Positions 52,101 through 61,283 of a stretch of DNA of 64,000 nt are shown piece after piece. Under the pieces are notes generated by a model. That model was not told where the DNA came from. It did no database searches and saw only the letters and a list, made by a program, of their open reading frames with translations. How positions within the stretch are numbered: position 1 is the first letter of the stretch; each line of letters begins with the position of its first letter. Source of the stretch: Lates calcarifer (lineage: Eukaryota > Chordata > Actinopteri > Centropomidae). The stretch is from NCBI RefSeq assembly GCF_001640805.2, contig NC_066851.1:6866712-6930711 (forward strand), given 5' to 3'. Position numbers and translations under genes: made by a program.

Positions 52101-53832
52101 AGCAGTTCATAATGGTGTGCCTGATGCCACAGTGAGAACAAAATATTCAGATATATTCCACAAGTTCTTCTTTGGATGTCACTCGCTTTCATTCTCAACA
52201 AACTCCAAGATTCATTTGATGAGAAGTTTGGGCTTAAACGGTTTTGTGCTGAAGTTAAACCAGACACCGTGACAACAAGAGTGCACAGAGAGCCACAACT
52301 GAGATGATCTTTAGCCCACTGCTGAAGTCACTGCCAGCTGCTGGCACACACACACAGCATCATGAAGTTGCATCAGCACCATGTCAAGCATGAATTTCAA
52401 GTACACTGCTCAACTATCAATGGGCCGTGACTCTCACAGTTGACTCCACTGGTGGCATTGGACCCTGAATGCTAACTGAAGTATTTGTGATATGGAGAAG
52501 TTTCCAGGGCAACTTCAGGACCACTGCCGTGGCCTTTCACACTGTTAGTAATCCCTACAGTCTGCATCTAAGACTCAGAGAATAGGCTCAGGAGGATGGA
52601 GGCACAGAAAAAAAAAGCAGGACCATGAACCCATTAAAGGCTGCAATGACTGCTGCTGATAGTGTCACCTTTCATTTCATCAGTTATGCCCTTGAAGTTA
52701 AGTTTGATAGAAAGTGGTGACAAGTTCTGCAGTAGATAATAAATAAATGCTCAACAGTGTTATTTTCAGAATAAGGTCTATTACAAGAAAGTGACAGAGG
52801 ACTACAATATTCACCGAAGTTTTTTTTGACTGCATGTCAGTATTTTAATTACTGGTGTTTAATAAAAGGATGGGATAAAGTGATTTGATGGTAATATACT
52901 GCACATATACAGATTTATACAGCAACTGCTAATTGTGACAACTGAACAGGCAATAGAGTCGTTGTATGGGATAGACTTGCTCAGCAGAGTAAAGCCACAT
53001 AAATATTTTGAATCAAGTTCAAGTTTGGTGAACTTTGACCATTGAGCTATCTAGACAGTGGTGACCTTTGAGGGAAAGGAGAGCCACTTTTACTTAACCT
53101 CCTCTGTTTGAGTATAACTTGCTCCACAAAAGAGCAATGGTTTGCTTTTATGATACAGGATTTGGTTTCTTTTAAAAAAAACTGTGTGACCTGTTGTTTC
53201 ATTGTTATATTTCCTAAATGTTATCCTTTTTATTATTAAAACAAGGCTTCAAAACAGCTACACAACAGCTATATAAACACAACTCATTGATAAGCTCCCT
53301 CAAGTGTAGGCCTATTAATATTAAGAACCATACAGCAGTGCTGGGAACAGAAAACCTCTTTCATGGGTTCCCACAATAGCTGCTGTATAAAGAGCTGAGG
53401 AACATTGGACCTTGGGAATAGAACCCTTGGAGAACACATATGTGGAACAGGTGAAGATAGAACCATTTGTTGTTTTCTCATTATGTGCCATATAAATCTG
53501 GGTAACATAGGACACTGATAGTGAATGACTCATTTAATGTTAATGTCAACAGGCTTATGGAACCAAATAATTTGCAAAAACATGAACAAGAACAAGAAAT
53601 TTCCACTGCCACTATGATGTGATGTGCGTGTTTTTGTTGTCAAAAAATACTACAAGTGACTTAAATTACATGTCAAAAGTGGAAAGTGTCAGTGAATAAA
53701 GGATAGCAAACCCATATACTTTGATATGTGGTGACAGAGTCACTCACGTTCAGTAAATTGGATTTCATTATTTGTTCCACAGTTTGAGTGTCATGTCCAA
53801 ATCATAACACTGGGAGTGATTGGTGAGCCAAT
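49127..53832. other. Intergenic region between SNTG2 and TPO
   Basis: AT-rich, with no coding potential I can support. A segment at about 50540-50970 has a higher CpG content and an AATAAA near its end and is vaguely LTR-like, but I could not find termini. The rest shows nothing organised. Confidence 0.7.
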
Positions 53833-54223
53833 AATTCGTCACCCTCTTAGAATAATTGCCTAAGTCATTTTTTTTACAAAAATGATTTTTTTTTCCCTAA
53901 ATCATCTCCTTATGATGCTGGCCACCTCTGGTAAAATTGCCTACATCCTCAGTTAAACAGATCATGCCATTCTACCCCTTTAGTATAATTGCCTATGTCA
54001 AGAGTGTGACTTTTTTAAGTTTAATTGCTAAGTTATTTAATTCTCTCATGTTCCATGTTTGACTGACCTTCTGGTTTGTATGTCAATAGGCATCTGTTGT
54101 TCTAACTGTTTTGATTAAAATTGTTAGTAAATATCATATATTCAACAAGTGGTTCAGTTTTTTGTGTTTCCTGAAAAATCTGAAAAAATGACTTAGGCAA
54201 TTATTTTAAGAGGGTAACGAATT
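53833..54223. mobile_element. MITE with 41-bp terminal inverted repeats, upstream of TPO
   Basis: The 41-bp left end (53833-53873) begins AATTCGTCACCCTCTTAG; the right end read on the minus strand (54223-54183) begins AATTCGTTACCCTCTTAA. The two match at 39 of 41 positions. The word AATTGCCTA recurs inside near 53938 and 53986, so the element carries subterminal copies of its own TIR motif. At 391 bp with no ORF it is non-autonomous. Flanking target duplication and superfamily are unresolved. It ends about 380 bp before the TPO TATA box. Confidence 0.8.
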
Positions 54224-54467
54224 TTGAGTTTATTCTGTTATTTCACTTATAGCAAGTGAGCAACACTGTCAGCTCACATGGCTAAAGTAAAACTTTTGCT
54301 GAAAATGTCTCCCTTTGTTACACCTCAATTCTCTACATTGCACATGGATGAATTAAACCTACATGAACTGGTATATCAGTCTATGCAAGACAAACATTGT
54401 ATTGCGTCAGTATTATCTCATGTTTTCTCTAGGATTGTTACACAGACTTCCCGGACACTCCAAATAT

Positions 54468-54600
54468 CCAAGTGGCTGAGATAATGGAAGGAAAAAAAGT
54501 ACTTTTACAAGTCAGTCGACCGAGGTCAAGAGAAACACTGAATCTCTGAGTTACTCCAGTGAGGACTGGTTTATTTAACCTTGGAAATGGTTTATCTGTG
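54468..54600 (+). promoter_or_regulatory. TPO proximal promoter with NK2- and forkhead-like motifs
   Basis: Just upstream of the TATA box lie CCAAGTGG at 54468-54475 (NK2 class, CAAGTG core), GTCAAGAG at 54525-54532 (CAAG core) and GGTTTATTTA at 54568-54577 (forkhead-like). In mammals TPO is driven by NKX2-1, FOXE1 and PAX8 from a compact proximal promoter. The motif matches are short and only suggestive. Confidence 0.4.
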
Positions 54601-54608
54601 TATAAAAG
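54601..54608 (+). promoter_or_regulatory. TATA box of TPO
   Basis: TATAAAAG lies 89 bp upstream of the predicted start codon. A start site about 25-30 bp downstream would give a short 5' UTR of roughly 60 bases. Confidence 0.7.
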
Positions 54609-54657
54609 GACAGGTTCAACAGGGCACACAGCACTAGGCTGAGTCTTTATTATTATT

Positions 54658-54711
54658 ATGAAAATCCTCTACTGTAAACTGCCCTCAAAATGTCTTGTTT
54701 TTTCAACTTAA
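54658..54711 (+). other. Upstream ORF overlapping the TPO start
   Basis: ATG at 54658 opens a 17-codon frame ([17 protein letters not shown]) ending in TAA at 54709-54711. It is out of frame with, and overlaps, the TPO ATG at 54690. If transcription starts near 54630 it lies in the 5' UTR and has A at -3, so it may reduce TPO translation or require leaky scanning. Confidence 0.5.
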
Positions 54712-54780
54712 TTTTCCACGCAGTGTTGCTTTTCATTGTTCTCCCAAGTTTTTCAACTGATGAGGCCAGACATTTCAACT
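54690..54780 (+). CDS. TPO: TPO exon 1 (signal peptide)
   Basis: It encodes [20 protein letters not shown] followed by [10 protein letters not shown], a typical secretory signal peptide with a hydrophobic core ([12 protein letters not shown]) and likely cleavage near FS-T. The ATG is the first in its frame after a TAA at 54675-54677 and has A at -3. Donor GTAAGT starts at 54781. The exon ends in phase 1. Confidence 0.85.
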
Positions 54781-57700
54781 GTAAGTAAACCTTAAATTCT
54801 TCTTTCTGAAATCTAATTTCATTTTGAATATGCAGTAATAGTTGAAGAATTGGAGAAATTGATTGAAATGCAGTCATATGATCGAGTGGCAAGAGAGCAT
54901 ATAATTATACTAATAATAAATAACCAATAATAAAATAATAGGTTGGAACTTATTTCCAGTTTAAATATGTAATGAAACTGGATGAATGGATAATCCCATG
55001 GAAGTATTAGAAGGATTTTCAGTATTCTTTTGTCTCTTTTGAAATGTTTTAACTGTACATGTTGTATGTGCTCTTGTTTTGTATTGAATTCAAATATCTG
55101 TTCTGCTTTACAGCAAGTCAGCAGATTTACTTCAAAGCTGAACACTGACATAAAAGTGAAAATGCTGCATACAAAGCTGGGGAAACCCTCACTTTTATTT
55201 TTTGTGTATTGATGATACTTCAAATACATTAAAACAATACTTATGTACTGATATTTTAAATGCTACGTGAATGAAAGTACTAGTATCACAGTGTATAAAG
55301 ATACTCCTTTACAGGTGATTATCCTTCTTTCAAAATCCTACCAGCAAAATGTACTTTAAGTACCAAATTAATAATACCTATTCTGCAGGTAAAATATCTG
55401 TGACACATTATATATGACATCATTGTATTATCATTACTGATGCATTAACCAGTAAGTAGCATTTTACTGTTGTAGCTGGTGGGATTATTTTAACCACTTA
55501 ATATACAGCAAGGTATACCCAAAGCTGTGTTCATGTCTTTTGTTTTTGGTGAAATATTGAATCATTTTACCTCTTTCAGCCTCACAGTTATTTAAATGAA
55601 ATCATCTCAGAGGTTTATGTGGAAACCACTGTAGTGGAACTGCTAACAACTTACAGACATCTGCGTCTTTATGTGGCAAGTAGCCTAAAGTAAGGGGTCA
55701 TGAGCCAAAAAGGTCAGAAACAGCTGCTTTTTATATATACATAGTGGAGTAAAATGTAGAGTGGAGTAAATGTATACAGCTGATATTGTAGTTACAGACT
55801 GAGAGTATGTAATACCATTCTAACTGATTTTTGTGCTGTTTTGTTATGTGCTGTATATCTTCCAGCCACATCTATCAGAGAGCTGCTGATCTCGTCTTAT
55901 CAAGAAAGTCTTCAAATAATAGATGGAGCCTTATTCCACTCTATACAACGGTAATAAACTATCAGCTGAATTAACAAACTGTCTATCTCTATTTTAACTG
56001 AAACAAAAAAGGACAGATGAAACCTGTCAATTTCTGTGCACAGACGGAGCGCACCCTCATCCTCCTGCTCACATGTTTACATTCCTTCGGCAAACTGAGC
56101 CTGAGACCCTGGAGATTTCCCGAGCTGCAGAGGTTTTTCAAACAACTCTGCAAGTCCTGAAGAACAGAGCGAGACAGAGATATAAGAGGGATGTCACGGC
56201 ATCAGGTAGAATTGTTTTCTTTTGTTAAATTCAGAGGATTCCACTATGTAATAAAAATTCAGAGACAGTTGGACACCATGGAGTCAGAGCAACTTTAACA
56301 CAACCAACATTTCTAATTGGTCCACTGCCACTGTTTTGTTTTTTTTTTTTCATTTTAATAGTCCTATTACACTGAATAATTTAAATGGATACAGACTATC
56401 ACTAAAGTCCTCATAAAGGAAATTTAAAAAAACAAAAAGGGACATTCTATTATTGTTTCTCATTTGATAGTGTGTATCCTTTCAGATTTTATATGCTGAA
56501 ATGATGAAATATATGATTGACTTCCACTGAATATAGATTGTATTAACTTGACTATCTCACTATGTTAGAGCTGTTGTCATGGGATGATGTGGAGCTGATT
56601 GCAGAGCTGTCCAAGTGTCCTCCAGCAACACATCCAGCCATGTGTCATCCCTACTCAAAATACCGCTCCATATCTGGCCTCTGCAATAACAGGTAATGAA
56701 AGGAACTGGTGTCTTATCTTTTGATATGTCAAAGATCCAGGACCATGCTGTTTTACAGTAAAGGGTGTTATGATATAAGAACCAATAATGCAGGCAGATT
56801 CTTTTTGGAACTAGATCCAAAGTGAATCTCATTTTTTATAAACTACGTACAGTGAATAAAGTGAATAAGCATTACAATAAATAAAAGTAAATTGAGTATA
56901 AATAAATAAATAAATAAACAAACAAACAAACAAACAAACAAACTAGGGGTGGGACGAGCGCTCATGCCATGAGATCGCGATATTAGAACGTAACGATATT
57001 CGTAACGACGAAAAGCTCGCGAGACAGTATCCAGCTGCAGCTAGCATGACCGACGAAATTAAGGTGCGTTCCAGTTGAACTTGGAAGTCGGAATTTCTGA
57101 GTTCCTAGTCGGAAGTTTCAACTGGAGCACCGCCTGAAGTCGGATTTCCAACTCAGAAAGTCGGAGAAACTCCACTAACCCCGACATAAGAATTAAAGAT
57201 GGTTGCTACTCGCATCAGTAGTAGTGAGTAGTCTGTTAACTTTACTGTTTACAGCAGTTCTGTCATTTGTTTCACATTTAGTCAGTCATGCACATAGTAA
57301 TGCTCACTTTTTATCCGTGGACATGTTGCTACGCTGTTTGCATGTGCAAAATACCGTGCAAAACGCTGTTATCAGCGGGTATTGCTAACAGTAGCTAGCA
57401 ATGCCAATGGGTAGACCCGAATACGTTTGAATTAGTTCACGGTCATGGATTAATGTACGTTTCAACAGTAATTTGAGCGGCTGTTTAAGAACGTTCTGAA
57501 ATGTTTTCGTCAAAATCTGATGTTAATAACTGAGGTGTTGTTCATGTGGGGTGCGGATTTGTTTGGAACGTCTACTCCGAAAGAGCAAAACTATTACAGA
57601 CTTTCTTGGAAGAGTCCATGCTTTGCCGACTCGTTTTCCCGAGGCCGTCCACTCATAGGTGACGCCACTCGTCACACAAACAAGACACGACCAACATGTA

Positions 57701-60700
57701 AGTACTTCAAGAGAACAGTGCCGTACACCGTGGCTAACACAGCAGTACGCAATGACACCAGTTCTTTAAGAAGAACATGACCATCTTTGGCTAAATTTAG
57801 GATAAGATCATGGTTTTAGTTTAATACTGAAAAACTCAACATCGACTTGAAGCAGAAGATAAGGCATGTTTGATTTATTGACAGTTAACCCAAGTCAGTA
57901 GATACTGCATTGTGGGTAATTGCCTGTTTATTTTATTTTTTAATAAGGAAAAGGAATGTGTGGAATAAACAAGACAGTTCTCCTGCATTAATTCTGACCC
58001 TTGCCTTTTTTCCTGTCCATTGTCATATATTATTATATGGGCACAATGCTAATGAGTTGTATAAACTTTTGATGCAGACTGTGGCTTCTTCTTTGTCATA
58101 TTTATTTTGGTGAGCCATTTTGGTTGCTTCCTTAACACTAATTGTTTGCTGTGCTGCACATGGTTTTCCGTGGTTTTGAAAGATGCCCTTATATGGTCTC
58201 AACAGCAAAAATAGTGACTACACCTGAATCACTATTGTGTCAATCAGTGATAGAGAGTAGCAAAAATATCTAGCAAATCCCTCAATTTGCTAACCTAGCA
58301 TAAGTAGTTGATACTGATTTGATGTCGGTAAAAATGCAGTATTTTAAACTCTTGCTGACCATTTGGAGGAAAACAAATACTGTTGCATTCATATACTGTT
58401 TTGCAGTGCAGCATTTTTGGACATGCTTCCATGATTCTTTTTGTCAGGCAAAATCCTCTCTGGGGAGCAGCCAACACTCCCTTGGTCAGATGGCTTCCAG
58501 CTGAATACGAAGACGGGGAGAGAGAACCCAAGGGTTGGAACCGAGGATGGCTCCATAATGGATTCCAACTTCCCCCGGTAATCTACAAAATGCCGGTCCG
58601 ACGGACACAAAAGTCTTGGTGGAGAAATTAGAAATGAAACAAGCTCACCCTGCAAACCAGAGTTAATGTTGCAGTCCATTTATTTTTCTAACCTGTTTTA
58701 CAGCAGATAAAGTCCACTGCAATTTAGGAACAGCAGAAGTGTGTGAGAGATGACATAGATTACAGCTGCATTTGAATATTATGTCCTGCACTTTCAAATA
58801 CACTATTTCCATAGCTTGAAAGGAGTTGGTTTCCAGTCGTGTGGATAAACATTATTCCTCTCAAACAGCAGATGAAACTGTTATGCTGATATTTGTATTG
58901 AATCCCAGTCTTAATTTATGCACTCATTATATAGTGAGAGTGAGGTCTTTTAGTGGAAGAACTCATGAAATATGCATTAGTTGTATCCAGCCTGTAGTTT
59001 ACCTCTGTATAGAAGAACTATAATTTACTAGTGATTTAGATAATTGATAATCTTTGATCACAACTTTTCTATTTCTTATAAAAAAAGGGGTCAAATTAAT
59101 CATATCTTGGATGCTTAATGCATTGCATAACTCATTTTTAATCAGTTGCCAAAATCCTTTTTGTTGGATAAATTAGGATATGAAAGAAAAGAAGCTTGCC
59201 AGAACACATCACAGCCCCTTGTTTGAGCTTAAGACATCTATCTATTTATAAGTAAATGAATTAAAGAGTAAAGTGGTTCTTGCAAACAAGAAAGCTATTG
59301 TTCATCATAACCCCTGACTGGGATATGAAAGTCCTTCCTCAGAATATGTGTTCATTTCTGTTAATGATGAAAACACTGATAAATAGCAAGTGACTGAAGA
59401 TATGGTTGGGGGGGGGGGTCAAGCAATTGCACACTGTAAAACATAGTACTCATTGTCATCCAAATAACAAATCATACTGTGTCAACAGCCACGAGAAGTC
59501 AGCAGGAAAATAATAAGGAGCTCCACCAAAGGTAAAGATGACATCTATTCTCAAATGCTGGTGGAGTGGGGACAGTACATTGACCACGACATAACCCTTA
59601 CTCCTCAAAGCACTGGCAGCGCTCTTTGGACTGATGTGGACTGTTTGAACACATGTGAAAATGTCCACCCATGCTTTCCCATTGAGGTAAACTGAAAGCA
59701 CAACACTGGTACAGTTTGCTTACCTGTATCTTAACTGCTCTCTTGTCACAGTCCTGTATCTGAAAGGAATAGTTCTACATTTTGGGGAGTATGCTTATTT
59801 TCTGTCTATCCAGTCAATATAAAGCTAGAGCCAGCAAATGGTTACCTTAAGTTAGCATAAAGACTGGTTTCCTGGACTTGCTGACTTCCCACACAACCAG
59901 CAGAAACTCCAGGGATTTATTACTCTTGACCAAGAAACAGTCCTGCACTCTCTGCAACTCTGCTTCAGTCTACAAATTGCTTCACATTTAGGTTTGTATG
60001 GATTAAACAAATTAGTGAATTTTAGAGTTGGTAGGTGAGTTTTGTTACCATGGCATTTATGTTAAGCTTTAGCTATGGGTGGGAATGTGGGATAGATATA
60101 AGAGTGGTTGGTCCTCTCATCTAGCTCTACAAGAAAGCAAAGTGTAATTCTTAAAGTGTTGAACTGTTCCTTAAAAAATGCATGATCATAGATAAATTTG
60201 ATAGATAACTCAAAAGTAGTTTAAGATTGTATTGAAGCAGTTTGTCATGACTAGCTTTGTCCTCTCTACAGATACATGACATGTTCTCTGGTGCACAAGG
60301 ATGCATGCCTTTTTTTCGCTCCGTACCAGTCTGCTTCGTCAATATCGGGTCAGATATTGGACAAGCTCTGCAGCGACAGCAAATGAATGCCATTACATCA
60401 TTCATTGATGCTTCAGTTGTGTATGGCCACACTCCAAAGCTAGAGAGCCTCCTCCGTGACCTCTCTGGCCTTAATGGGAAACTTGTTGTCAACAACCAAT
60501 TCAGGGATCCAAAAGGGAGGCCCTATCTTCCCTTTGTAACTACTCTGCCATCCAACTGCCAGCAGGATCCACAGGGGGAGAGAGTGGAGTGTTTCAACGC
60601 TGGAGACAGTCGGGCCAACGAGGGTATGCCCCTGACCTCTCTGCATACATTATGGCTTAGGGAACACAATCGAATCGCAGAGGCACTGAAATACATCAAT

Positions 60701-60763
60701 GATCACTGGAGCCCCGAGACTATCTACCAAGAGACCCGCAAGATTGTTGGAGCTCTGCACCAG
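54690..60763 (+). CDS. TPO: TPO (thyroid peroxidase), gene span, 3'-incomplete, 7 coding exons
   Basis: Thyroid peroxidase is a haem enzyme of the apical follicular-cell membrane that uses H2O2 to iodinate and couple tyrosines of thyroglobulin. Seven exons (54690-54780, 55866-55950, 56044-56205, 56569-56692, 58448-58577, 59489-59686, 60272-60763) encode a signal peptide, propeptide and the first half of the peroxidase domain, about 427 residues. Catalytic features are present: distal WGQYIDHD (Asp ~229 for the haem ester, His ~230, calcium-ligand Asp ~231), the calcium loop TSFIDAS (~305-311), and GDSRANE with catalytic Arg ~377 and haem-linking Glu ~380. The position after that Glu is Gly rather than the Met of myeloperoxidase, consistent with TPO. 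The exons sum to 1282 bases, one more than a multiple of three; the extra base maps to the 5' part of exon 3. The proximal-His half, CCP/EGF modules and membrane anchor lie past 64000. Confidence 0.95.
54781..55865 (+). other. TPO intron 1
   Basis: AT-rich intron of 1.1 kb. I see no repeat or gene in it. Confidence 0.8.
55866..55950 (+). CDS. TPO: TPO exon 2 (propeptide)
   Basis: It encodes (S)[20 protein letters not shown] followed by ALFHSIQ(R). The ES---I(I/V)D-A----(I/M)QR pattern matches the mammalian propeptide segment EESKRLVDTAMYATMQR. Acceptor CTTCCAG ends at 55865 and donor GTAATA starts at 55951. It starts in phase 1 and ends in phase 2. Confidence 0.85.
55951..56043 (+). other. 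TPO intron 2 (93 bp)
   Basis: Very short intron ending TTCTGTGCACAG. Its canonical borders do not join exons 2 and 3 in the frame that homology demands. Confidence 0.75.
56044..56205 (+). CDS. TPO: TPO exon 3 (propeptide), with frame discrepancy at its 5' end
   Basis: The homologous frame reads [20 protein letters not shown] then [20 protein letters not shown], matching [24 protein letters not shown] of mammalian TPO, and ends in phase 1 before GTAGAA. Joining exon 2 (phase 2) to the only good acceptor (CACAG, 56041-56043) enters a different frame and meets TGA at 56091-56093 or so. No alternative AG nearby corrects this. A one-base excess (or two-base loss) between 56044 and about 56066 would explain it. 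It could be an assembly or sequencing error or a real allele. Confidence 0.8.
56206..56568 (+). other. TPO intron 3
   Basis: Short intron with a T-run near 56338-56350 and a weak pyrimidine tract. Nothing else is seen. Confidence 0.8.
56569..56692 (+). CDS. TPO: TPO exon 4 (start of peroxidase domain)
   Basis: It encodes (E)[20 protein letters not shown] then [20 protein letters not shown](R). The two Cys pairs and the KYR-I-G-CNNR motif mark the start of the animal haem peroxidase domain. Acceptor TATGTTAG, donor GTAATG. Starts in phase 1 and ends in phase 2. Confidence 0.95.
56884..56943. repeat. (AAAT)n(AAAC)n compound microsatellite
   Basis: About five AAAT units grade into about seven AAAC units, directly abutting the transposon fragment that follows. 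Confidence 0.9.
56944..57780 (+). mobile_element. hAT-type transposon 5' fragment with BED-finger remnant
   Basis: The left end TAGGGGTGGGACGAGCG resembles hAT terminal repeats ((C/T)AGGGGTGGG). The segment is much richer in CpG than its surroundings. An open frame at 57520-57780 ends with [20 protein letters not shown] then [11 protein letters not shown]. This is close to the BED zinc finger of hAT transposases (C--C-K-VPY--NTSN---HL-RH) with the second Cys changed to Phe and the His part disrupted. I found no right-hand TIR before 58440, so it appears truncated. Confidence 0.55.
58448..58577 (+). CDS. TPO: TPO exon 5 (peroxidase domain)
   Basis: It encodes (R)[20 protein letters not shown] then [20 protein letters not shown] and LPP. 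The WG-ANT-L-RWLP--YEDG---P-GWN-G----GF-LPP pattern is standard for animal haem peroxidases. Acceptor TTTTGTCAG, donor GTAATC. Starts in phase 2 and ends in phase 0. Confidence 0.97.
58578..59488 (+). other. TPO intron 5
   Basis: AT-rich intron with an 11-base G run at 59408-59418. Nothing else is supported. Confidence 0.8.
59408..59418. repeat. Poly-G run
   Basis: Eleven consecutive G bases, unusual in this AT-rich sequence and error-prone for sequencing. Confidence 0.9.
59489..59686 (+). CDS. TPO: TPO exon 6 (distal haem pocket)
   Basis: It encodes [20 protein letters not shown] then [40 protein letters not shown] and [14 protein letters not shown] carries the haem-ester Asp (59582-59584), distal His (59585-59587) and a calcium-ligand Asp. 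The Cys residues match the DC--TC----PCFPI cluster. Acceptor GTCAACAG, donor GTAAAC. Phase 0 at both ends. Confidence 0.98.
59687..60271 (+). other. TPO intron 6, largely repeat-derived
   Basis: Most of this intron (59766-60150) is a decayed dispersed repeat. The remainder shows only splice signals. Confidence 0.75.
59766..60150 (+). repeat. GAGAGTTAGATGAGA-family repeat, decayed copy
   Basis: It begins GGAATAGTTCTACATTTTGG and contains AGCAAATGGTTACCTTAAGT and TAGCATAAAGACTGG. These are in the same order as the family consensus I recall and as the copies at 24295 and 30493. Confidence 0.5.
60272..60763 (+). CDS. TPO: TPO exon 7 (calcium loop and catalytic Arg/Glu)
   Basis: A 164-codon exon. 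It encodes [40 protein letters not shown], then [49 protein letters not shown] and [16 protein letters not shown] is the calcium-binding loop; R in GDSRANE is the catalytic Arg and E the haem-ester Glu. Acceptor CTCTCTACAG, donor GTATGT. Phase 0 at both ends. An in-frame ATG at 60257, upstream of the splice acceptor, makes the open frame look longer but is intronic. Confidence 0.98.
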
Positions 60764-60866
60764 GTATGTGACTAGTTACTAAAATTAAAGCAAGTTTAAA
60801 CTGACTAACGTGCTGTGCTGACAATCCAGAATATGACGCAGTGCACACCATAGAAAGCTGCGTCTT

Positions 60867-61015
60867 AGGGCAGCAACTATCATTATTTTCATTATCAGTT
60901 TTTGTCATTATCTGCCATTTTGTCTGCAAAACAAATAAGTGTATTTCACAAAATGTCAAACTATTCTTTTACATTGCTTATTTTGTCTGTCCAACAAGTC
61001 AAAACTCATAGATTT
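60867..61015 (+). repeat. Dispersed teleost repeat (TGATTATTTTCA family), forward copy
   Basis: GCAACTATCATTATTTTCAT, then CATTATCTGCCATTTTGTCT and CACAAAATGTC. It is the forward counterpart of the 2100-2265 copy. Confidence 0.5.
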
Positions 61016-61267
61016 TACCATTTTTTTTTACCCTTACCTCTCATTTTAACAGTTCAGTGAGTTGTGATAGATATGTTTTTACTGTATGGTAATTTAAAAA
61101 GAAACAGTTATCTTTTCTAGCATACAGAGTGGCAACCACTCTGTCTCATGCTCCACACCAAAAACATTTTACATTTTACAGCTGGAGCAAAGTGCTAACA
61201 TCTGTAACATCCAAAATTCATCCATCTTTGTCAGAATCCCTGAGGTCTCACATGAAGTGTAAAAAAA

Positions 61268-61283
61268 GGGGGGGTGGGGGGGG
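61268..61283 (+). repeat. G-rich tract
   Basis: Seven G, one T, eight G. This is potential plus-strand quadruplex sequence within TPO intron 7. Confidence 0.7.

Larger units (their letters stand above)
56693..58447 (+). other. TPO intron 4, with hAT remnant
   Basis: It holds the AAAT/AAAC microsatellite at 56884-56943 followed at once by a CpG-rich hAT-type transposon fragment (56944-57780). The remaining 57781-58447 is AT-rich with no feature seen. Confidence 0.8.

Noticed and set aside
54837..54900. Candidate TPO exon ([20 protein letters not shown]) just after exon 1
   Set aside because: It has an AG before it and reads open, but has no good donor and does not fit; the 85-bp exon at 55866-55950 matches the propeptide and phase instead.
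54819..55229. 136-codon minus-strand open frame in TPO intron 1
   Set aside because: Translation is low-complexity (Ile, Phe, Tyr, Ser from AT-rich DNA) with no recognisable motif; probably chance.
57203..57388. Possible exon in TPO intron 4
   Set aside because: It falls within the hAT-like fragment and TPO exons 4 and 5 join in phase without it.
60257..60775. 172-codon single-exon gene starting at ATG 60257
   Set aside because: The ATG lies before the CTCTCTACAG acceptor and the end runs past a GTATGT donor; the coding content is TPO exon 7.
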